Shown: one piece after another, positions 59,344 to 64,000 of the stretch | Position numbering within the stretch: the first letter of the stretch is position 1 | Layout of the letters: each line of letters begins with the position of its first letter | Made by a program: the position numbers and the translations under genes | DNA from: Spinacia oleracea | Taxonomy: Eukaryota; Streptophyta; Magnoliopsida; Caryophyllales; Amaranthaceae | Assembly (NCBI RefSeq): GCF_020520425.1 | Contig: NC_079491.1 | Coordinates: 110,360,652-110,424,651 of the forward strand | Direction: 5' to 3' | DNA: 64,000 nucleotides | The notes under the pieces: generated by a model | Databases searched by the model: none | Told to the model about the DNA's origin: nothing | Seen by the model: the letters and a program-made list of their open reading frames with translations, nothing else

Positions 59344-61076
59344 AACTCCTAATTATTTTATAGTTTGAATAATATACAATATAAAATTAAACGTTTGAAT
59401 TGCTTAATGCGACAAAAAATGTATTGTTGTCAAAAAAAATAAAAGACAAAAAATGTATGACAAAAAATTGGTGTATTTGATTGTGGGAGAAGAAAATTGG
59501 GTACATACAAATTAACATCTGGAATCCATACAAATTGGTGTATCTGATAAGTGTAGATATTTTAAGCAATGTAGATATACTGATTGGAACTTCTTATACA
59601 CAAAGATGCTTTAAAGAATCAATCAAACCATCTCACAGGTCCGTGTTCAAAGAATGCATCCCATCGAGGATTATTCACAACATTAATGTCATTGCATTTT
59701 TACAACTATGCAACACCATCTTTCTCCAAGTTGGATCTTTAAAAAGCGTTCTTGCAGAATGATATATTCTTTGTCCTTTGTTCAACTGCAAAAGAGTAAT
59801 CATCAATAACACGTCTATCCTCGAATACAGCTAGCTCTTCACCTGCAAGGCGGCGTGCTGCACCATGAACAGCCGGGGCCATCTCACAGCTGTATACTCT
59901 TCTGCTGTTGCTACTACTACTACCAAAAACAAACACGATTTCTCATAATAAGCCTCTGGATAGCAGCTCTTCAAAATAACGGTTGCCAACATCTGCCGTT
60001 GCATCATCATGTGTTTTATCATTCTGCAGAAATTAATCGATCAGATCATGGCAAGACCTTTTACCGCTTGCGGTTGGAGTTGATAAACCAGTTGTTAATA
60101 TGCTTGAGTTGACAAATTCCAACATCTGATTTACCATATTGAGATACAATCAGAACGAAACAATCTTATGCTTTGACTGATAAGAAAAAAAGCTCAAAAA
60201 AATCAATCATTATGATTTAACTCCCTTAAATTCATCAATTTACATAGTACTGTATATGGCAGACTAAATATAAACAGAACAATTTATAGTTCAAAGGTGA
60301 GAACCTTGATGAGAACAACATGCATAACAGGCAGAGAAGATTTTCACATAAATTGTCACTTTCTTAATCAGAACTTCCAACACTCTAGATCTCTCTTACT
60401 CTATCATATACACAATACAACAATCAAATTGATATCTCTAATTCAAGATTGAAATTTAAAATAAGAAAAATATAGCGATTAAAGAACATAAATATTCTTA
60501 TTTGAGGCCAAATGTAGAAGTCTGAAAATTACAGAAAACAAAAGGCAGAGTTTTTTTTTTTGGGTAAGGTTTAAAAGAAGTATGGAAATACTATGATAGA
60601 TTGATAGTTGATGGGATTAGAAGAAAAAATAAATGGAACAAATAGTGACCCATGTAGCCATCCCAATTGCAAACTCTGTTAATAAAACTATCCATTTAAA
60701 ATGCTACAGAACACCAATCAAAATTAAATTAACTAACATCCATTGTACAAAGGAGATAATAATAACCCAACTTTTTATTGCGGTTTATTCATAACCAAAG
60801 TCACTATAAAATACACTAAGAAGATAATCAAGGTAAAATAAATATGGTTAAATATTCCTTATACCAATCCGTAAACAGGGCTTCTTTCCTCGAATAATAT
60901 TGTCATATTATCATACTACAATTCAAAGACAATGCATCAGATTAATAAAGAAAAGTAGAACCAGAAAGGTGAGAATCACAAACCCCAAAATGCATAATCT
61001 GATTAAATCCAACACAGATTGAACAACATCATCTAGAAAAAGTTTACAGCATGATTACATACAAAAGGGAACTCAC
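59344..61076. other. Helitron interior, one unidentified exon-like piece
   Basis: At 59760-60020 the minus strand has overlapping open frames, one reading MLATVILKSCYPEAYYEK and the other AVHGAARRLAGEELAVFEDR. They may be parts of a captured gene split by introns or a frameshift. Not recognised. The rest is AT-rich. Confidence 0.35.
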
Positions 61077-61326
61077 CCTTAGGAAAGATTCGAAATCAAT
61101 CGCATGTGTCAAGTCCGGATATGAATCCTCCAATGCAGCTTTCAATTCATTCTCCGTATACATTCCGTTGATACCCTTAAGTTTTGCATATATAAACCGG
61201 TGGAAACTGGCAAATCCGGCACCGTAACATGACCTGATTGCGATTTTAATGCATAGAACTGTGAACATGGGCACAACAACAATGTCACAAGCAATCAAAC
61301 ATACAATCTAGATTAATTAACCTCAT

Positions 61327-61378
<52 letters not shown>

Positions 61379-61487
61379 AATATCAGATTAACAACAATCA
61401 TGAAGTCATAGAATCCAAAACCTTAGACTTGAGGCTGTAAAGCTCCACTTGGGTAAATTGACTTTTCAACCGGGGAACAGAAACCAT
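61077..61487 (-). pseudogene. Captured fimbrin N-terminal exons
   Basis: Exon 61422-61487 reads MVSVPRLKSQFTQVELYSLKSK, close to the start of plant fimbrins. Exon 61077-61190 reads AKLKGINGMYTENELKAALE, DSYPDLTHAIDFESFLR, then the donor GTGAGT at 61076. This is the EF-hand-like N-terminus. The actin-binding CH domains are absent. A (CAA)n tract sits between the exons. The first exon is altered relative to family members and a linking exon is missing, so this is a fragment. Confidence 0.75.
61325..61378. repeat. (CAA)n microsatellite
   Basis: About 18 units. On the minus strand it is (TTG)n, but no RTE-type LINE terminus lies next to it. Confidence 0.97.
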
Positions 61488-63240
61488 TACACCTTAAAAC
61501 CCAGACATCTTTGAAATGTGGTTTTTACTTTCTACCCTTTTCCGAGTCCTATCATCAAAACTACAACCAACCCAACAACCATCATCATCAAAATTACAAC
61601 AAATCAAATGCAATAAATCAAAATTAAAAGCAAAGAATAATCAAAGTTAAAATTACCGAAGCCCATTTCAAAAATATTAATGACAAAACTATGTGCAATT
61701 TTCAATCCTATAATCAATACTACAAACAACCTGTCAACGTCATTCGTAAATCCCCTAATAACCATTAAGTTTCTCATCACTTGTAAATAAAGAGATTATT
61801 TATGTAGGCCATCTAGAACTTATTAATACAGATCAGGAATTCTAATCTACCTCCATATGACCAGTTAATGTATTAACGTATACCAAAATAAGGCGTCCTA
61901 CCACTACTTCATATAAAAAACTGAATCAATGATATGTTGCAGACTGCATAAAAAAATCACAATGAATCGAACGAATAAAGTCGTCCCATAATCAGGGAAT
62001 AAGAAATCCATTTATAAAGAAATGACAATTGTTATATCTAGACTCTTCATCTCTAGCACCTAAATTCACCAACAGACACTCCCAAAAAAGGTAAGAAATT
62101 TACGCAATTCAATTCCCACATTAGAAATTGCATATTTTAAAATTAAAACCAAAGATTTGGATTATACGTACATCAAAGTTTCAGTAGAAAGTTACTTACT
62201 TTGCATCCTTCTTATGTCTTCACTTGAAAATGACAAACAAAAAATGAGTGTACACAATCATACTTCGTAGCAAAATTCAAAATATTCACTGAAAATACAA
62301 ACAACCCCATTTCATAATTTGTACTCTTCACAGTAAAATTCAATAATATTAACCAAAGAAATAAACAACCCAATTTCATAATTTGTACTCTGCGCGTCTA
62401 CAGCAATTAAAAATGAATTGAAGACATGCAAATTAGAATTTCATTTTATAAAACTACAAATTTAACTTACATTACAAAAAACAAACCCATAAAGGTTTTT
62501 TTTTTCTCCTTTGACGTAAAACTCACAAAGTTAATGAGAAAAAAATATAACAAAAGTTACCCTTAAAAAGAAGAAAAAAGGAAGCTTCAATTTAACAATG
62601 GCACACCCAATAAAATGCTTAAAATATGATTTTTATTTTTGAAAAGAACATTTTTGGCCACAGTTATCATCATTGATTCCATCAGTCTTATAGACCAATG
62701 GTATCCTTCAACGACGATTCAAAACACCAAAATCAAAAGATTAAAAAGTTCCCCACAATAAGAATTTTATAGCGTAATTAGTGTCTGAATTAGAATTTGA
62801 AAATTAATTGCAGATTGAATAAATACAAATTCAGATAGTAACATACCTTAATTCGGTGTAATTGATCGAGAAATTTCGCAAATTAGTTTACAAATTATTG
62901 CAAAAGAACTGTGAATTCGACTTAAATACTTGGCAAATACAAAATTTACCCGTTCGAATGTTAAGAATCGGGGAAAAGACTGAAGGAGAGGGGAAGAGAA
63001 ATAAGAATTAGCATGAAATCATTGTTGGGGATGGAAAATGTAAAAAGAAACTGAAAATTGGTAAAGGTGAGGCGTCGTTTGGGATTGAGAGTGAAGAAAG
63101 AGAAGTTTAAGAAATGATCGAAAAATTTCACGTCGGCCACGTTGCGATGAATTCGTGAAGCTGAATTTGGTTGGATTTGTTCACGAATCGAAACCATGGC
63201 CAAGATGAAGAGAATCGACGAAATCGAAGCTGATGAGTTT
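61488..63240. other. Region upstream of the fimbrin fragment
   Basis: AT-rich. On the minus strand the donor-like AATTAAG|GTATGT at about 62846 could end a 5' UTR exon of the captured fimbrin gene (62847-63000 or so). No other coding sequence supported. Confidence 0.4.
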
Positions 63241-63274
63241 TTTTTTTGAAATTAAACTCGTAAGTTAGATATTA

Positions 63275-63300
63275 CTAGTATATGCCCGTGCATTAACGTA
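63275..63300 (-). mobile_element. Second, degenerate Helitron 3' terminus
   Basis: Minus strand TGCACGGGCATATACTAG followed by T. The left half of the hairpin is decayed. The element would run rightwards out of the window. Confidence 0.4.
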
Positions 63301-63331
63301 TAAAATATTAGAAGGTTAAATAATTATGTTT

Positions 63332-63498
63332 TAACCAATTGTTTGTTGGTTTTGTGGTGATTGGGGCTGAACTTGGTAGGGAGGACTCGTGTTCGATCCC
63401 TGCAACAATAATTGGGAGGGGACTGGAACCTATCCACCCAGAACTCGCCCCGAATCCGCATTATCCCTAATGGTGAATCGGGTGCTAACACCAAAAAA
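63332..63498 (+). mobile_element. SINE with target-site duplications
   Basis: tRNA-type SINE: a B-box-like GTGTTCGATCCC at about 63389, an A-box-like region just upstream (GGGGCTGAACTTGG), a body of about 160 bp and a poly-A tail. Flanked by 14-bp direct repeats AAATAATTATGTTT (63318-63331 and 63499-63512). Transcribed by RNA polymerase III and mobilised by a LINE in known families. Confidence 0.8.
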
Positions 63499-63512
63499 AA
63501 ATAATTATGTTT

Positions 63513-64000
63513 AAAAAAATTAAACATAAAATCAATTTGGATTATCTCAATGTAAAATAATAATAAAATATACGGATTATTGTATTAAGATAATGAACGA
63601 AAATTGCATTATTGATGAATTTAATTAGGAGCACACCAAAATATACAATTTCATACAAAATTCACAAATTAAGAAAGTAGTGGATACTTCAAACAATTGA
63701 TGTTTATCTCTAAAGGTTTATACGAAATGACTATGGATTATCCATGAGACCATGACTGCAAGTATGCATGTCCTCTTTTCCCTATTTGATTAGCTAGCAT
63801 AATGAGGATTTCATCATTATTTAGGGAGTACTTTTAACTAAAACATACTATGTATGCATCAATAACTCATGCAGTAGTCTTTAACAATTCCCTAGAAAAA
63901 CCATCAGTGTTAATGCGCGGGATATTAATAATAGTAGAAATTTCTAGTATTCTCTTTCAATGGTCAATAATAGTAGGCCACTTATTTATTTTAGATCTTT
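63513..64000. other. AT-rich sequence at the window end
   Basis: No gene seen. It may belong to the Helitron whose 3' end is at 63275. Confidence 0.5.

Larger units (their letters stand above)
59317..63274 (-). mobile_element. Helitron-like element with captured gene pieces, 5' edge uncertain
   Basis: The minus strand ends CCGTGCATCGCACGG (hairpin 59329-59343), eight bases, then CTAG at 59317-59320 with a T following. This is the textbook Helitron 3' end. No RepHel gene is seen, so it is non-autonomous. To its right lie fimbrin-derived exons on the same strand. The 5' TC end was not pinned; a second Helitron-like terminus at 63275 limits the extent. Confidence 0.6.

Noticed and set aside
61325..61378. 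(CAA)n as the tail of another minus-strand RTE LINE
   Set aside because: The RTE 3' consensus next to the tail is missing; it is treated as a microsatellite.

Overview
This window is plant nuclear DNA and almost wholly transposable elements, nested in one another. I see no intact ordinary host gene. The families (copia, Tat-like and Athila-like Ty3/gypsy, CACTA, MULE with Ulp1-like genes, Helitron, RTE-type LINE, Stowaway-like MITE, SINE) show a flowering plant. The general look of the repeats suggests Caryophyllales/Amaranthaceae (spinach or beet relatives), but that is recall and untested.

Left part, 1-9027 and 23196-24848: a Tat-like gypsy element. It has a broken gag-protease, no visible reverse transcriptase or integrase, an antisense plant-mobile-domain (PMD) gene with an intron and its own TATA box, a tandem array of tiny hairpins, and an LTR. 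A 14.2 kb copia element (Copia-1, 9028-23195, TSD AAGGG) lies inside that LTR. Beyond it the LTR runs into a head-to-head inverted copy, making a 1.4 kb palindrome. Copia-1 has nearly identical LTRs and a full-length gag-pol broken by one stop codon. A CACTA element (17606-21246, TSD TTT) in its 3' region carries a UBP14-like zinc-finger exon and two unidentified gene pieces.

Middle, about 25026-46200: an Athila-like gypsy element on the minus strand. Its RT is split twice: by a CACTA element (26129-30462, TSD AAT) carrying CIPK kinase exons, and by a second copia element (Copia-2, 30601-41196, TSD ACTAA) whose coding region is decayed. Its 5' LTR, right of 44729, holds five CCCGATCGGG-type palindromes.

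Right part: an LTR-like unassigned stretch (46220-47706); the 3' end of an RTE-type LINE with a TTG tail and a nested Stowaway-like MITE (47707-49010); AT-rich DNA ending in a possible Helitron terminus and a long AT microsatellite; a MULE with a FAR1-type transposase (50818-53191, one frameshift) facing a five-exon antisense Ulp1-like protease gene plus a second partial copy (Kaonashi-like); a Helitron 3' terminus at 59317 with fimbrin 5' exons to its right; and a SINE with 14-bp target duplications near the end.

Split open frames and matching target-site duplications give a relative order of insertion. The most unusual content is the non-autonomous Tat element with its intron-bearing antisense PMD gene and a recurring double-hairpin module found in that gene's intron, upstream region, downstream region and in the LTR.
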